Origin: Oryzicola mucosus
Lineage (GTDB): Bacteria > Pseudomonadota > Alphaproteobacteria > Rhizobiales > Rhizobiaceae
Direction: 5' to 3'
DNA length: 64,000 nucleotides
Assembly (NCBI RefSeq): GCF_014534685.1
Contig: NZ_JACVVX010000004.1
Coordinates: 248,001 to 312,000 of the forward strand
Shown here: positions 9,974 through 19,819 of the stretch, piece by piece
How positions within the stretch are numbered: the stretch's first letter is position 1
Layout of the letters: each line of letters begins with the position of its first letter
Translations under genes and position numbers: made by a program
The notes under the pieces: model-generated
Told to the model about the DNA's origin: nothing
What the model saw: the letters and a program-made list of their open reading frames with translations, nothing else
Database searches by the model: none

Positions 9974-10390
9974 TCAGCCCTTTTTCCGCGCAGGCATCTC
10001 GTCGGCGACGATCTTGCCGTCGCTGTTCTTGTCGAGCCGGGCAAAGATCGCCTTCTGCTGCGTCTCGATTTCGTCCTTGGTCAAGCTGCCGTCCTTGTTG
10101 GCGTCGAACCGCGCCATCATCCGATCGGCTATGCGTTGGGCGCGGCCTCTGTGGATCGTTTCGACCAGTTCTGCGACCGTGACCTTGCCATCATTGTTCG
10201 CATCTGCCTTCGTCCAGCGCTTGTTCATGGCAGCGGCGAATTCGTCGAAGGTGATGTCGCCGCTGGCATTGGCATCGACGCGCACGAAGCGGTTCTTGCC
10301 TGCGGCTTGGGTCGTCTGCGCTTGAGGCGCGGCATTGGCCACCGCGCCGGACAGCGCCAGAAATGCCAGAGCGATACTTGTCTTCTTCAT
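9974..10390 (-). CDS. Exported EF-hand calcium-binding protein
   Basis: 138 residues with an N-terminal signal peptide (cleavage near ANA at 18-20) and four canonical 12-residue EF-hand loops at 39-50, 63-74, 96-107 and 120-131. Each loop has Asp at position 1, Gly at 6 and Glu at 12, so all four should bind Ca2+. There is nothing else in the protein, which suggests a periplasmic calcium sensor or buffer. The ATG at 10390 is preceded by GGAGAAG; longer upstream reading into the glnE 3' end lacks a signal peptide. Such proteins are common in rhizobia, but their partner is unknown. Confidence 0.9.
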   Translation of the reverse strand: MKKTSIALAFLALSGAVANAAPQAQTTQAAGKNRFVRVDANASGDITFDEFAAAMNKRWTKADANNDGKVTVAELVETIHRGRAQRIADRMMARFDANKDGSLTKDEIETQQKAIFARLDKNSDGKIVADEMPARKKG

Positions 10391-10452
10391 GGTCTTCTCC
10401 TGTTGCACCGTTACCCCCGATGCTTTGGAGCGCAGCCGGCCGTCCCATCGGC

Positions 10453-13419
10453 CTATCTGCGCTTCGGTCGAAGCAGTGTGTCGAACGTCTTGCGGACGTC
10501 CTTGGCCGTCTCCTGCACATGGGCCTCCAGAACCCCGAAGTCGGGAAGGTCGGTGGCTGCCAGAAGCAGATCCGCCAGTCCCGGAGGAAGATCCTCCCTT
10601 TCGAAGGCGCCGGTAAGGCAAAGACGCATCATCTGCGTCAATGCCGAATAAAGCGCGTATGCGTCTTGCAGGGCTTGCCTAATTCCAGCGTCTGCGAAAT
10701 CCGGTTTCAGCCGAGCCAGCACATCCGCTGTGGATGTTGAACGCGGCCCGGCTTCCAATCCGTCGCCGAGGACCGCAACCTGGGCGATAAATTCGAGATC
10801 GATGAGACCGCCGCGCATGAGCTTGATGTCCCACGCGTCGCGCGGCGGCTTTTCCGCATCGATCAGCGCACGCATGTCGTGCGCTTCCTTGGCCAGTTTG
10901 ACCGCATTGCGCGGCAGAGCGATGATTTCGGCGACTTCCGCTTCCACGATGTCGCGCAGATCCTTGTCGCCCGCCACCGTCCGCGCGCGCGTCAAAGCCA
11001 TGTGCTCCCAGGTCCAGGCATCCTCGCGCTGATATTTGCGGAAGGCCTCGAAATGCGTCGCCACCGGCCCCTTGTTGCCGGAAGGCCTGAGCCGCAGATC
11101 GAGTTCATACAGCACGCCCTCGGCGGTGGGCGCGGAGACGGCGGCGATGAGCCGCTGGGTCATGCGGATATAGTATTGCGATGGCGCCAGCGCCTTCTCG
11201 CCATCGGATTCCTCCGCATCGGCATCATGGTCGTAGAGCAGGATCAGGTCGATGTCGGAACCGGCCGTCAGTTCGCGGCTGCCGAGCTTGCCCATGCCCA
11301 GAATGGCAACACGCCCGCCCTTGATCCGGCCATGGCGCTCGGCGAACTCCGTCAGAACCGCATCGAGTGCTGCTCCCACCGTCAGATCGGCCAGGTCGGA
11401 AAAGGCCTTGCCTGCCCGCGCCGCGTCGATCGCGCCGGCAAGCAGCCGGACGCCGATGAGAAATTTCTGCTCGGCAGCGAAGATGCGCAGCCGGTCGAGG
11501 ATTTCTTCGTAAAGCTTGCTGTTTTCCAGAAAGGCCGCCAGCCGACCCGCCAGATAGGCCCTGTCCGGAAGTTCGGACAACAGTGCTGGGTCAAGCAGCC
11601 CGTCGAAGACATGCGGCCGGCGCGTGATGACTGCCGAAAGGCGCGGCGCCGCGCCCATGATGGTGGCCAGCAGCTTCAGCAGTGCCGGGTTGGACTGCAG
11701 CAGCGAGAACAGCTGGATGCCCGCCGGCAGGCCGGACAGAAACGCGTCGAAGCGGATGATCGCCTCGTCGGCCCGGCGCGTCGCGCCGAAAGCCTGCAGC
11801 AGCGCCGGCGTCAATTCGGTAAGCCGCTCGCGCGCTTCCGCCGACTGGGTGGCGCGGTAGCGACCGAAATGCCAACCCCGGATCACCCGACAGATATCGC
11901 TCGGCCGCTCGAAGCCCAGCCCCTGCAAGGTCTTCAGCGTGTCCGGATCATCCGTTTCGCCGGTGAAGACAAGGTTGCCGATGCCCGACGACAGTTCGGG
12001 CGCGGTTTCGAACAGGGCGGCATAGTGCCCCTCGACTTCCAGCAGCGATGTGCGAAACGCCGCCGAAAACATCTCGGCATTGTCGAAGCCGAGCATATGG
12101 GCAATGCGTTCGATGCCCGCGTCGTCTTCCGGCAGGGTGTGGGTCTGCTCGTCGGCCACCATTTGAACCGCATGTTCGACGCGGCGCAGGAACCAGTATT
12201 GGCGGGCGAGTGCGTCGCGCGCTTCCTCCCCGATCCAGCCGAGTGCTGCGAGCCGCCCAAGCATGGCAACCGTTTCGCGCCCGCGAAGCTCGGGAAAACG
12301 GCCGCCGGCAATAAGCTGCTGGGTCTGCACGAAAAACTCGATCTCGCGGATGCCGCCGCGCCCCAGCTTGACGTTGTGACCCTTCACCGCGACCTCGCCA
12401 TGCCCCTTATGGGCATGGATCTGGCGCTTGATGGAATGCACATCGGCAATCGCCGCATAGTCCATATATTTGCGCCAGACATAGGGCAGCAGTTCCTTCA
12501 GGAATGCCTCACCCGCGGCGATGTCACCTGCCACCGGCCGCGCCTTGATCATCGCCGCGCGCTCCCAGTTCTGGCCGCGGCTTTCATAATAATTGAGCGC
12601 GGCCTGCACCGGGATGGCCAAAGGCGTCGAGCCCGGGTCGGGCCGCAGGCGCAGATCGGTGCGGAAGACGTAACCGTGCTCGGTCCTGTCCTGCAGGATG
12701 CGGGCGAGGCGTCGGGTCAGCCGCGCATACATATCCGTGGCCTCATAGGGATCGAGAACCGCCGATGCTTCCGGCTCGAAGAAAACGATGAGGTCGATGT
12801 CGGAGGAGAAATTGAGTTCGTGCGCACCCAGCTTTCCCATGCCGAGCAGAATCCAGCCAGATCCGGCCGAGGGATTGGCGGTGTCGGGCAGCTTCAGCTT
12901 GCCCTGCGCATGGGCATCGAGCAGCAGGAACTCGACCGCCGCCTTGATGCAGGCCTCGGCGAGCGCGCTGAGACGCCGAACCGACATTTCAGCCGTCGCC
13001 GTGCCGGCCAGATCGTCGAGCGCGATCAGGAAATGCGCCTCGGCTTTCAGCAGGCGCAGCTCCTTCATCATGGTGTTTTCCGTCGCGCTCTCGCGCTGCG
13101 GCGTGGCGGCGACAGCCTTCAGGATTTCCTCAAGCCTTTGTTCGACCGTGCTATCGAACAAGACGTCCAAAAACTCGGGCCGCCGCCGCGCGGCGTCATG
13201 CAGAAAGCTCGAAAGGTCAAAGACGGCTGCGAGGAAATCCTTCTCCGCTCCCCCGCCGGCAAGCAAGGCGGCAACCCGGTCGAGACCGGCTTCGGATGCA
13301 GTTTGCGCGAGGTCCTTGAGATTGCCGTCCGCCTCGGCCGCATCGAGCGGCTTGAGCGCAAGAACAGGCTGCAGCTTCCACCTGCTCGCCTTGCTTTTCC
13401 GTCCGGCCGACGCGTTCAT
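10453..13419 (-). CDS. glnE: Bifunctional glutamine synthetase adenylyltransferase/deadenylyltransferase
   Basis: 988 residues with two nucleotidyltransferase domains, each carrying an SDIDL motif (near residues 206 and 720), separated and followed by helical PII-binding domains. The N-terminal half deadenylylates and the C-terminal half adenylylates glutamine synthetase in response to nitrogen status. Length and domain order match the family. The ATG directly abuts the TGA of the upstream histidine kinase gene (TGAATG), so it is probably co-transcribed with the two-component pair. Confidence 0.96.
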   Translation of the reverse strand: MNASAGRKSKASRWKLQPVLALKPLDAAEADGNLKDLAQTASEAGLDRVAALLAGGGAEKDFLAAVFDLSSFLHDAARRRPEFLDVLFDSTVEQRLEEILKAVAATPQRESATENTMMKELRLLKAEAHFLIALDDLAGTATAEMSVRRLSALAEACIKAAVEFLLLDAHAQGKLKLPDTANPSAGSGWILLGMGKLGAHELNFSSDIDLIVFFEPEASAVLDPYEATDMYARLTRRLARILQDRTEHGYVFRTDLRLRPDPGSTPLAIPVQAALNYYESRGQNWERAAMIKARPVAGDIAAGEAFLKELLPYVWRKYMDYAAIADVHSIKRQIHAHKGHGEVAVKGHNVKLGRGGIREIEFFVQTQQLIAGGRFPELRGRETVAMLGRLAALGWIGEEARDALARQYWFLRRVEHAVQMVADEQTHTLPEDDAGIERIAHMLGFDNAEMFSAAFRTSLLEVEGHYAALFETAPELSSGIGNLVFTGETDDPDTLKTLQGLGFERPSDICRVIRGWHFGRYRATQSAEARERLTELTPALLQAFGATRRADEAIIRFDAFLSGLPAGIQLFSLLQSNPALLKLLATIMGAAPRLSAVITRRPHVFDGLLDPALLSELPDRAYLAGRLAAFLENSKLYEEILDRLRIFAAEQKFLIGVRLLAGAIDAARAGKAFSDLADLTVGAALDAVLTEFAERHGRIKGGRVAILGMGKLGSRELTAGSDIDLILLYDHDADAEESDGEKALAPSQYYIRMTQRLIAAVSAPTAEGVLYELDLRLRPSGNKGPVATHFEAFRKYQREDAWTWEHMALTRARTVAGDKDLRDIVEAEVAEIIALPRNAVKLAKEAHDMRALIDAEKPPRDAWDIKLMRGGLIDLEFIAQVAVLGDGLEAGPRSTSTADVLARLKPDFADAGIRQALQDAYALYSALTQMMRLCLTGAFEREDLPPGLADLLLAATDLPDFGVLEAHVQETAKDVRKTFDTLLRPKRR

Positions 13420-14865
13420 TCAGACACCCTTCATCGCGGGCAAATTCATCAGCACCAGCAGTCCCGGATCGGCGGGCTTCAGCTCGATCCTGCCGCTGTG
13501 GAATTTCATGATCGCCGTCGCCAGGCTGAGCCCCAGGCCGGAGCCCGGCTGCGAGCGGCTCTGCTCAAGACGGACGAACCGTTCGGTGACCCTCGCCCGG
13601 TCGCTCTCGTCGGGAATGCCGACGCCGTTGTCGGCAACTTCGAGCGAAATCCGGTCGCCGTCGCGTCGAAGGCTGATGCGGGCTTTCGGCGCATCGACGC
13701 TGCCGGCGGAATATTTGATCGCATTGTCGACCACATTGGACAGCGCCTGCGCCAGCAATTCGCGATTGCCTTCGACATAAACGCCATCGGAAATCTGACT
13801 CTCCAGTTGCACGCCGCGCTCCTCCGCCACGGCATCATAGAGCTCGATGACATCGCGCACCACCGCCGTCAGGTCGACCTTTGCTAACGGCTCGGCGGAG
13901 TAACCCGCCTCCAGGCGTGAGATCATCAGAATGGCATTGAAGGTGCGGATGAGTTGGTCGGACTCGGCAATCGTGCCTTCCAGCGCCTCGCGATAGTCGA
14001 CCGCTTCGGCGTCGGCCTTTGCAAGCGTCGCTTCGGCGCGGTTCCGCAGCCTGGTCAGCGGCGTCTTCAAATCATGCGCGATGTTGTCCGAAACCTGCTT
14101 GAGCCCTTCGTTCAGCTTGCCGATGCGCCCCAGCATGGTGTTGAGGTTTTCCGACAGGCGGTCGAACTCGTCACCGGCGCCGCTGACCGGCAACCGCCCC
14201 GCGAGATCGCCGTCCATGATGCGCTGCGAAGCCTCCGACACCTTGTCGATGCGCTTGAGCGCCCGGCGGCCGACGAAATACCAGATCAGCAAACCGCCGA
14301 ACGCCATCATGCCGAGCGCCAGCATCAGGGATCGCTGGATGACGCTTCGGAAGCGCTCGGGCTCGCCCAGATCGCGGCCGACGAGCAGGATCATCCGGTT
14401 GGGCAGCCGGATGACCAGCGCGATGGCGGCATGGCGCTTTTCCGAAACGGCGGGCTGTGCCGCACCCTCTTCGCCGGAGCGTTCGGAACTGTCGCCGAAC
14501 CGCTCATAGGAAAACGGCCGCGCCGTCCAGCCTTCCGTCTCGATCACGCCCGGCTCGATACTCGCGACATTGCCGGAAAGAATCCCGCCATTGGGGTCGG
14601 CCAGAAGATAGAGATTGGCGCCGGGTTGCCGCGCACGTTGGCTGACGAAGCGCACCAGAAGCGGAATGCCGCCGCGCTGATAAGCGCCGGCTAGCCCCTG
14701 AACCTCTTCGTTGACCGTCTCCTGCGTCTGGGCGATCAGCATGCGCTCGGAAAATCCGCTGATGTAGAACACCAGCGCCACAGCGCAGATCATGAACAGC
14801 ACGAGATAGAGCGCCGACAGCCTCGCAGCCGTCGTCCTCATGATGGCGGGCAGCCGCAGCGCCAT
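13420..14865 (-). CDS. Sensor histidine kinase of a two-component pair
   Basis: 481 residues, with membrane segments near 18-38 and 180-200, a periplasmic loop between them, a HAMP linker, a HisKA box (IAHDLKTPLTRL, His264) and a C-terminal HATPase domain (N-box VVDNAIKYS, GSGLGLSL). The HDLKTPL box is typical of OmpR-partner kinases. The ATG at 14865 shares its A with the stop of the response-regulator gene (TGATG). A TTG one codon upstream is possible but less likely. Its partner is the regulator just upstream. Proximity to degP suggests envelope-stress sensing, but this is only context. Confidence 0.9.
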   Translation of the reverse strand: MALRLPAIMRTTAARLSALYLVLFMICAVALVFYISGFSERMLIAQTQETVNEEVQGLAGAYQRGGIPLLVRFVSQRARQPGANLYLLADPNGGILSGNVASIEPGVIETEGWTARPFSYERFGDSSERSGEEGAAQPAVSEKRHAAIALVIRLPNRMILLVGRDLGEPERFRSVIQRSLMLALGMMAFGGLLIWYFVGRRALKRIDKVSEASQRIMDGDLAGRLPVSGAGDEFDRLSENLNTMLGRIGKLNEGLKQVSDNIAHDLKTPLTRLRNRAEATLAKADAEAVDYREALEGTIAESDQLIRTFNAILMISRLEAGYSAEPLAKVDLTAVVRDVIELYDAVAEERGVQLESQISDGVYVEGNRELLAQALSNVVDNAIKYSAGSVDAPKARISLRRDGDRISLEVADNGVGIPDESDRARVTERFVRLEQSRSQPGSGLGLSLATAIMKFHSGRIELKPADPGLLVLMNLPAMKGV

Positions 14866-15539
14866 CAATTCGCCCTGAGCATGTACCCTGCGCCACGGAT
14901 CGTGTGCAGTATCGGCTTGTCGAAGCCCTTTTCGATCTTGCCGCGAAGCCGCGAGACATGAACGTCGATGACATTGGTCTGCGGATCGAAGTGATAGTCC
15001 CAGACATTCTCGAGCAGCATGGTTCTGGTCACCACCTGGCCGGCATGCCGCATCAGATATTCGAGCAGGCGGAATTCTCGCGGCTGCAGGGTAATTTCGC
15101 GTCCGGCGCGTTTGACCGAGTGGGACAGCCGGTCGAGTTCGAGGTCGCCGGCGCGGTAGACCGTTTCGGCCTCACGCGCCGACCCGCGACGGTTCAACAC
15201 CTCGACGCGGGCGAGAAGTTCGTTGAAGGCGTAGGGTTTGGTCAGATAATCGTCGCCGCCGGCCCTCAACCCGGTAACCCGGTCGTCGACCTCGCCAAGC
15301 GCTGAAAGGATCAGGACGGGCGTGGTGTTGCCGCGAGAGCGCAGGCCGGCGATGACGGACAGTCCATCGCGGCGGGGCAGCATGCGGTCGATGACCATCA
15401 CGTCGTATTCGCCGCTGTCGGCGATGAGGAACCCGGTCTCGCCGTCGCCGGCGACGTGAACCGTATGCCCGGCTTCCCCGAACGCCCGTTCGAGATAGTC
15501 CGCCGCTTCGCGATCGTCTTCGATAACAAGAATCTTCAT
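14865..15539 (-). CDS. OmpR-family response regulator
   Basis: 224 residues starting MKILVIEDD. The receiver domain has acidic residues at 8 and 9, the phospho-acceptor Asp51 and a Lys in YLTKPYAF near 103. The C-terminal winged-helix domain (residues about 125-220) has the usual RxxVWDYHFDPQTNVIDVHVSRLR recognition region. It overlaps the kinase gene by one base and precedes glnE in the same run. Targets unknown; degP lies immediately upstream. Confidence 0.93.
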   Translation of the reverse strand: MKILVIEDDREAADYLERAFGEAGHTVHVAGDGETGFLIADSGEYDVMVIDRMLPRRDGLSVIAGLRSRGNTTPVLILSALGEVDDRVTGLRAGGDDYLTKPYAFNELLARVEVLNRRGSAREAETVYRAGDLELDRLSHSVKRAGREITLQPREFRLLEYLMRHAGQVVTRTMLLENVWDYHFDPQTNVIDVHVSRLRGKIEKGFDKPILHTIRGAGYMLRAN

Positions 15540-15733
15540 GCGACCGTTATAAGCGATTTTTTCAGAGGCAGCGGAATCCAAAAGCGTGGGCCGCTGGATA
15601 TTTGCGGCAGCAGGCGATGGGAACCCGCTGCCGCGAAACCGGAATGAAAAAACTGACAAATCCATCCCGGTTTCAACCGTTCCGAAGGGGCCGCTCGGGG
15701 GTAGTGAGACGGCCCGGAGGAACAGTTCTCCTG

Positions 15734-17248
15734 TTAGCCCTGGTTCACCGGCAGCGCGACGAAGCGGTTGGTGTCGTCGCGAGAGATCTGGAACAGAACC
15801 GCCTTGCGGCCTGCCTTCTCGGCGCTGGACAGCGCGCTGCTGATGTCGGACGACCGCTTCACTTCCTGCGAGTTCACCGCGGTGATCACATCGCCGGCCT
15901 GGATGCCGCGCTCGGCGGCGGCGCTGTCGGGATCGACATCGGTGACGACAAGACCCTTGCCGTCATCCGAACGCGTGACCGTCAGGCCGAGATCGGCCAG
16001 GGAGGTCGCTTCCGAGGGGGCTGCGTCCTGGTTCGCGGCTGCCTTTTCGACGCCCGGCATCTCGCCGAGATCGACCTTGACCGACTTGGTCTCGCCGGAA
16101 CGCTGGATGGTGACGTCGACGGCCTTGTTCGGACCGACTCCCGCTATCAGGCGAGCCAGTTCCTTAGGCGAAGCGACCTCCTTGCCATCGACGGCGGTGA
16201 TGATGTCGCCTGCCGTCAGGCCGGCCTTCTCCGCGGGGCTGCCATCCTGAGCGCTGGAGACGAGCGCGCCCTTTTCGCTCTTCAGCCCGAGCGATTCGGC
16301 GATCTCGGCCGTCACCGGCTGGATCTGGACGCCCAGCCAACCGCGCTCGACATTGCCGGTGCTGATCAGTTGCTTGGCCACCTGGTTGACGGTCGAAGCC
16401 GGAATGGCGAAGGCGATGCCGACATTGCCGCCCGACGGCGAGAAGATCGCCGTGTTGACGCCGACGACCTGTCCGTTGAGGTCGAAGGCCGGACCGCCCG
16501 AATTGCCACGGTTCACAGCCGCGTCGATCTGCAGGAAGTCGTCATAGGGACCTGCGCCGATGTCGCGGCCACGGGCCGAGACGATACCGGCCGTCACCGT
16601 GCCGCCGAGCCCGAACGGGTTGCCGACGGCCACGACCCAGTCGCCGACGCGGACCTTCGCCTCATCGGCGAAGTCGACATAGGTGAACTTGCCGTCCGCA
16701 TCGACCTTCAGCACGGCGAGATCGGTGCGCGGATCGGTGCCGATCAGCTTGGCGTCGAGTTCGCGGCCGTCATCGGTGACGACCGTGAAGGACGAGCCGC
16801 CGTCGACGACGTGGTTGTTGGTGACGAGATAGCCGTCTTCGGAGATGAAGAAGCCGGAACCCTGCGCCACCGGACGCGGCTCCTGGTTGCGGCGGCTCTG
16901 GCGGCGCGGGCCGTCCTGGTCAGGACCGCCGAATTCGCGGAAGAAGCGCTTCATCGGGTTGCTGTCGGGCAGATCTTCCCAGCCGCGCGGTCCGAACTGT
17001 GAACCGCCGCGGTTGGCGGCGGCCTCGATTTTTGCTTTGACCTGGACGCTGACGACGGCGGGCGAGACCTTTTCGACGACATCGGCGAAGCTTGGCGCCT
17101 GCGGGGCCTGGACGCGTACGGCATCGGCAAGCACGGGGCCGCTGACGGTTGCGAGCGCACCGACGCCAATGCTGCCGGCAATCGCTATGGAGGCAGCGGC
17201 GGCGAGGAGACGGGTCTTACGGGAAAGCGAAGTCTTGGACGTGCTCAT
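15734..17248 (-). CDS. degP: Do-like periplasmic serine protease with two PDZ domains
   Basis: 504 residues. An N-terminal signal peptide or anchor (residues about 15-40) precedes the trypsin-like domain with catalytic His146 (NNHVVDGG), Asp176 (DPRTDLAV) and Ser250 (GNSGGP). Two PDZ domains follow at roughly 285-380 and 400-495. Proteases of this family degrade or refold damaged envelope proteins. It lies between the ccm genes and the two-component pair on the same strand. RBS: AGAGGAA about eight bases before the ATG. An inverted repeat upstream (17314-17355) might be an operator. Confidence 0.95.
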   Translation of the reverse strand: MSTSKTSLSRKTRLLAAAASIAIAGSIGVGALATVSGPVLADAVRVQAPQAPSFADVVEKVSPAVVSVQVKAKIEAAANRGGSQFGPRGWEDLPDSNPMKRFFREFGGPDQDGPRRQSRRNQEPRPVAQGSGFFISEDGYLVTNNHVVDGGSSFTVVTDDGRELDAKLIGTDPRTDLAVLKVDADGKFTYVDFADEAKVRVGDWVVAVGNPFGLGGTVTAGIVSARGRDIGAGPYDDFLQIDAAVNRGNSGGPAFDLNGQVVGVNTAIFSPSGGNVGIAFAIPASTVNQVAKQLISTGNVERGWLGVQIQPVTAEIAESLGLKSEKGALVSSAQDGSPAEKAGLTAGDIITAVDGKEVASPKELARLIAGVGPNKAVDVTIQRSGETKSVKVDLGEMPGVEKAAANQDAAPSEATSLADLGLTVTRSDDGKGLVVTDVDPDSAAAERGIQAGDVITAVNSQEVKRSSDISSALSSAEKAGRKAVLFQISRDDTNRFVALPVNQG

Positions 17249-17364
17249 GTCTTAAATTCCTCTGAACAAGAAGCGCTTGGTTCGCGCCCTTGGATGCAGA
17301 GATAGAAGACGTCACATTACCGGGCCATTTCCGGGGAATGAAACTTTCGTAATGTTGAACTCCG

Positions 17365-17835
17365 TCAGTCGTCTCGGCCGACAATCTTGTTCAGCGCCGC
17401 CTGCTCTTCGTCTGTCAACGCCTCCGGTTGCAACCCTGCTTTCCGCCGACGCAAGGCGGTCAGCATGAAAAACCCGCCGCCCAGCAGAAAGATAACCGGT
17501 GCCGCCCACAAAAGTCCGTTGCGCAGGTTGAAGCGCGGCTTGAGCAGAACGAACTCGCCGTAGCGCGAAACGATGTAATCCATCACCTGATCGTCCGTGT
17601 CGCCTGCGACCAGCCGCTCGCGGACGAGAACACGCAGGTCGCGCGCCAGTTCGGCATCGGATTCGTCGATAGACTGGTTCTGGCACACCATGCAGCGCAA
17701 GTGCTCGGACAGCGACCGCGCCCTCGCCTCCAGCGCCGGATTCGCCAGCACCTCGTCCGGCTTGACCGCGAAGACAGGTTGCGCCGTCAACGCCACGAGG
17801 CAGAGCGCCAGAAACAGATGGGCAAGCCTGCTCAT
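17365..17835 (-). CDS. ccmH: Cytochrome c-type biogenesis protein CcmH/CycL
   Basis: 156 residues: a signal peptide, then the redox motif LRCMVCQ (Cys48, Cys51) that keeps apocytochrome CXXCH cysteines reduced for heme attachment, and one C-terminal membrane anchor near residues 105-125. It matches the short CcmH/CycL form of rhizobia. The ATG overlaps the ccmF stop by four bases (ATGA), so the two are translationally coupled. Confidence 0.95.
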   Translation of the reverse strand: MSRLAHLFLALCLVALTAQPVFAVKPDEVLANPALEARARSLSEHLRCMVCQNQSIDESDAELARDLRVLVRERLVAGDTDDQVMDYIVSRYGEFVLLKPRFNLRNGLLWAAPVIFLLGGGFFMLTALRRRKAGLQPEALTDEEQAALNKIVGRDD

Positions 17836-19811
17836 GCCGCTGCGGCCGCCTTGCCGGGCTTGCGCCGCGCCGGTGCGCCGACGCGCAGGCGACGGTCCAT
17901 CAGGGAGGCGGTGCCGCCCGCCATCATGACCAGGGCGCCAAGCCAGATCAGCGTCACCATCGGCTTGTACCAGATGCGGACCACGGCCGCGCCGGCGCCG
18001 GTCTCGTCCCCGAGCGAAATATAAAGTTGGCTGAACCACAGCGTCTTGATGCCGGCCTCCGTGGTCGGCATTTGCCGGACCGGATAGAAGCGTTTGGCGG
18101 AAACAATTTCGGCAACCGGCGCCGCCGCCTCGTTCAGGAGCGTGAAGATACCTTGGTCCTCGGTGAAGTTCGGACCGCGAAACGGCCGAAGACCCTCGAA
18201 GCGGATGGCGTTTCCGGCCACTTCGACAACCTGCTTGGGCTTCATCACCAGAATAGCCTCGGTCTGGAAGGACAGCGCGCCGACTAGCCCCAGCGTCGTG
18301 ACGCCGAGGCCGAGATGCGCCAGGCTCGTGCCGAAGACCGAGCGCGGCAGGCCGCGCAACCGGCGCCACAAGACGTTGGCATCGACCGAACCCAGCCCTG
18401 CCTTCAAAGCCAGATCGGTCAGCGCGCCGATGATCAGCCACACGGCGAGCCCGATGCCGACCGCGGCCAGAACCGTTTCGCCGTCGACCACGATCATCGT
18501 GCAGATCATGGCGAAGAGAGCCGCCCCTGCGGCAGCCATCAGCCTTTGCCCAGCCGCCAGCGCATCGCCGCGTTTCCAGGCGAGAAGCGGCCCGAGAGGG
18601 ACCACCAGCAGGAGCGGCAGCATCACAGCGCCGAAAGTCAGGTTGAAGAAGGGCGCGCCGACAGAAATCTTGTCGCCCGAAATCGCCTCTACCAGCAACG
18701 GATACAGCGTTCCGATCAGCACGGTCGCCGTCGCCGTGGTCAGGAACAGGTTGTTCAGCACCAGCGCGCCTTCGCGCGAGATCGGCTGGAAAATCCCGCC
18801 CTGCGTCAGGCTGGACGCGCGGAACGCAAACAGCGCCAGCGAACCGCCGATGAACAGCATCAGGATACAAAGGATGAAGATGCCGCGGCTCGGATCGGTG
18901 GCAAACGCATGGACGGATGTCAGCACGCCGGAGCGCACGAGGAAAGTGCCCAGCAGCGACAGCGAAAAGGTCATGATGGCCAGAAGCAGCGTCCAGATCT
19001 TCAGCGCCGAACGCTTTTCCATGACGATCGCGGAATGCAGAAGAGCCGTGCCCGCCAGCCATGGCATGAAGGAGGCGTTTTCGACAGGATCCCAGAACCA
19101 GAAGCCGCCCCAGCCGAGTTCGTAATAGGCCCAGTACGACCCCATGGCGATGCCGCCGGTCAGGAAGATCCAGGCGGCGAGCGTCCAGGGCCGCACCCAG
19201 CGCGCCCATGCGGCGTCGATGCGGCCTTCGATCAGCGCCGCCACCGCGAACGAAAAACTGATGGAGAAGCCGACATAGCCGAGATAGAGCAGCGGCGGAT
19301 GGATCGCGAGACCGATATCCTGAAGGATCGGATTGAGATCCTGCCCTTCGAACGGTGCGGGCGAAAGCCGCAGGAAGGGGTTGGACGTCGCCAGGATGAA
19401 GAGCAGGAAGGCGGTGCCGATCCAGCCCTGCACGGCAAGCACATTAGCCCGCAGCGTGGGCGGAAGGTTGCCGCCGAAGGCTGCGACCAGCGCGCCGAAG
19501 AAGGTGAGGATCAGCACCCACAGCAGCATCGAACCTTCGTGGTTGCCCCACACGCCGGTGATCTTGAACAGCATCGGCTTGGCCGAGTGGGAGTTCTCCC
19601 AAACATTCGCCACCGAGAAATCGGATTGCGCATAGGCGACGGTCAGTGCGGCAAACGACAGCAATGTCAGGGCAAAGCCGGTGACGGCGGCGGTGCCGCC
19701 AATCTGCATCAGCCGCGTATCGCCGACGCGGGCGCCATAAAGCGGGACGACCGACTGAACGAGCGCCAGCGTCAGGGCAAGCACAAGGGCGAAGTGACCG
19801 GTCTCGACCAT
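17832..19811 (-). CDS. ccmF: Heme lyase CcmF/CycK
   Basis: 659-residue polytopic inner-membrane protein with the tryptophan-rich WWD signature (WGGFWFWDPVENAS) near residues 231-245, which binds heme, and conserved His residues in flanking periplasmic loops. With CcmH it transfers heme from CcmE to apocytochrome c. Preceded after eight bases by ccmE and coupled to ccmH downstream. The window also encodes two c-type cytochromes (62-63 kb) that would depend on it. Confidence 0.97.
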   Translation of the reverse strand: MVETGHFALVLALTLALVQSVVPLYGARVGDTRLMQIGGTAAVTGFALTLLSFAALTVAYAQSDFSVANVWENSHSAKPMLFKITGVWGNHEGSMLLWVLILTFFGALVAAFGGNLPPTLRANVLAVQGWIGTAFLLFILATSNPFLRLSPAPFEGQDLNPILQDIGLAIHPPLLYLGYVGFSISFSFAVAALIEGRIDAAWARWVRPWTLAAWIFLTGGIAMGSYWAYYELGWGGFWFWDPVENASFMPWLAGTALLHSAIVMEKRSALKIWTLLLAIMTFSLSLLGTFLVRSGVLTSVHAFATDPSRGIFILCILMLFIGGSLALFAFRASSLTQGGIFQPISREGALVLNNLFLTTATATVLIGTLYPLLVEAISGDKISVGAPFFNLTFGAVMLPLLLVVPLGPLLAWKRGDALAAGQRLMAAAGAALFAMICTMIVVDGETVLAAVGIGLAVWLIIGALTDLALKAGLGSVDANVLWRRLRGLPRSVFGTSLAHLGLGVTTLGLVGALSFQTEAILVMKPKQVVEVAGNAIRFEGLRPFRGPNFTEDQGIFTLLNEAAAPVAEIVSAKRFYPVRQMPTTEAGIKTLWFSQLYISLGDETGAGAAVVRIWYKPMVTLIWLGALVMMAGGTASLMDRRLRVGAPARRKPGKAAAAA

Positions 19812-19819
19812 CGGTGTTC

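Noticed and set aside
10879-13887. 1002-codon open frame on the plus strand opposite glnE
   Set aside because: It mirrors the codon phase of glnE and the kinase gene, has no family similarity, and is rich in Arg/Gln/Asp as expected from the reverse frame of GC-rich genes.
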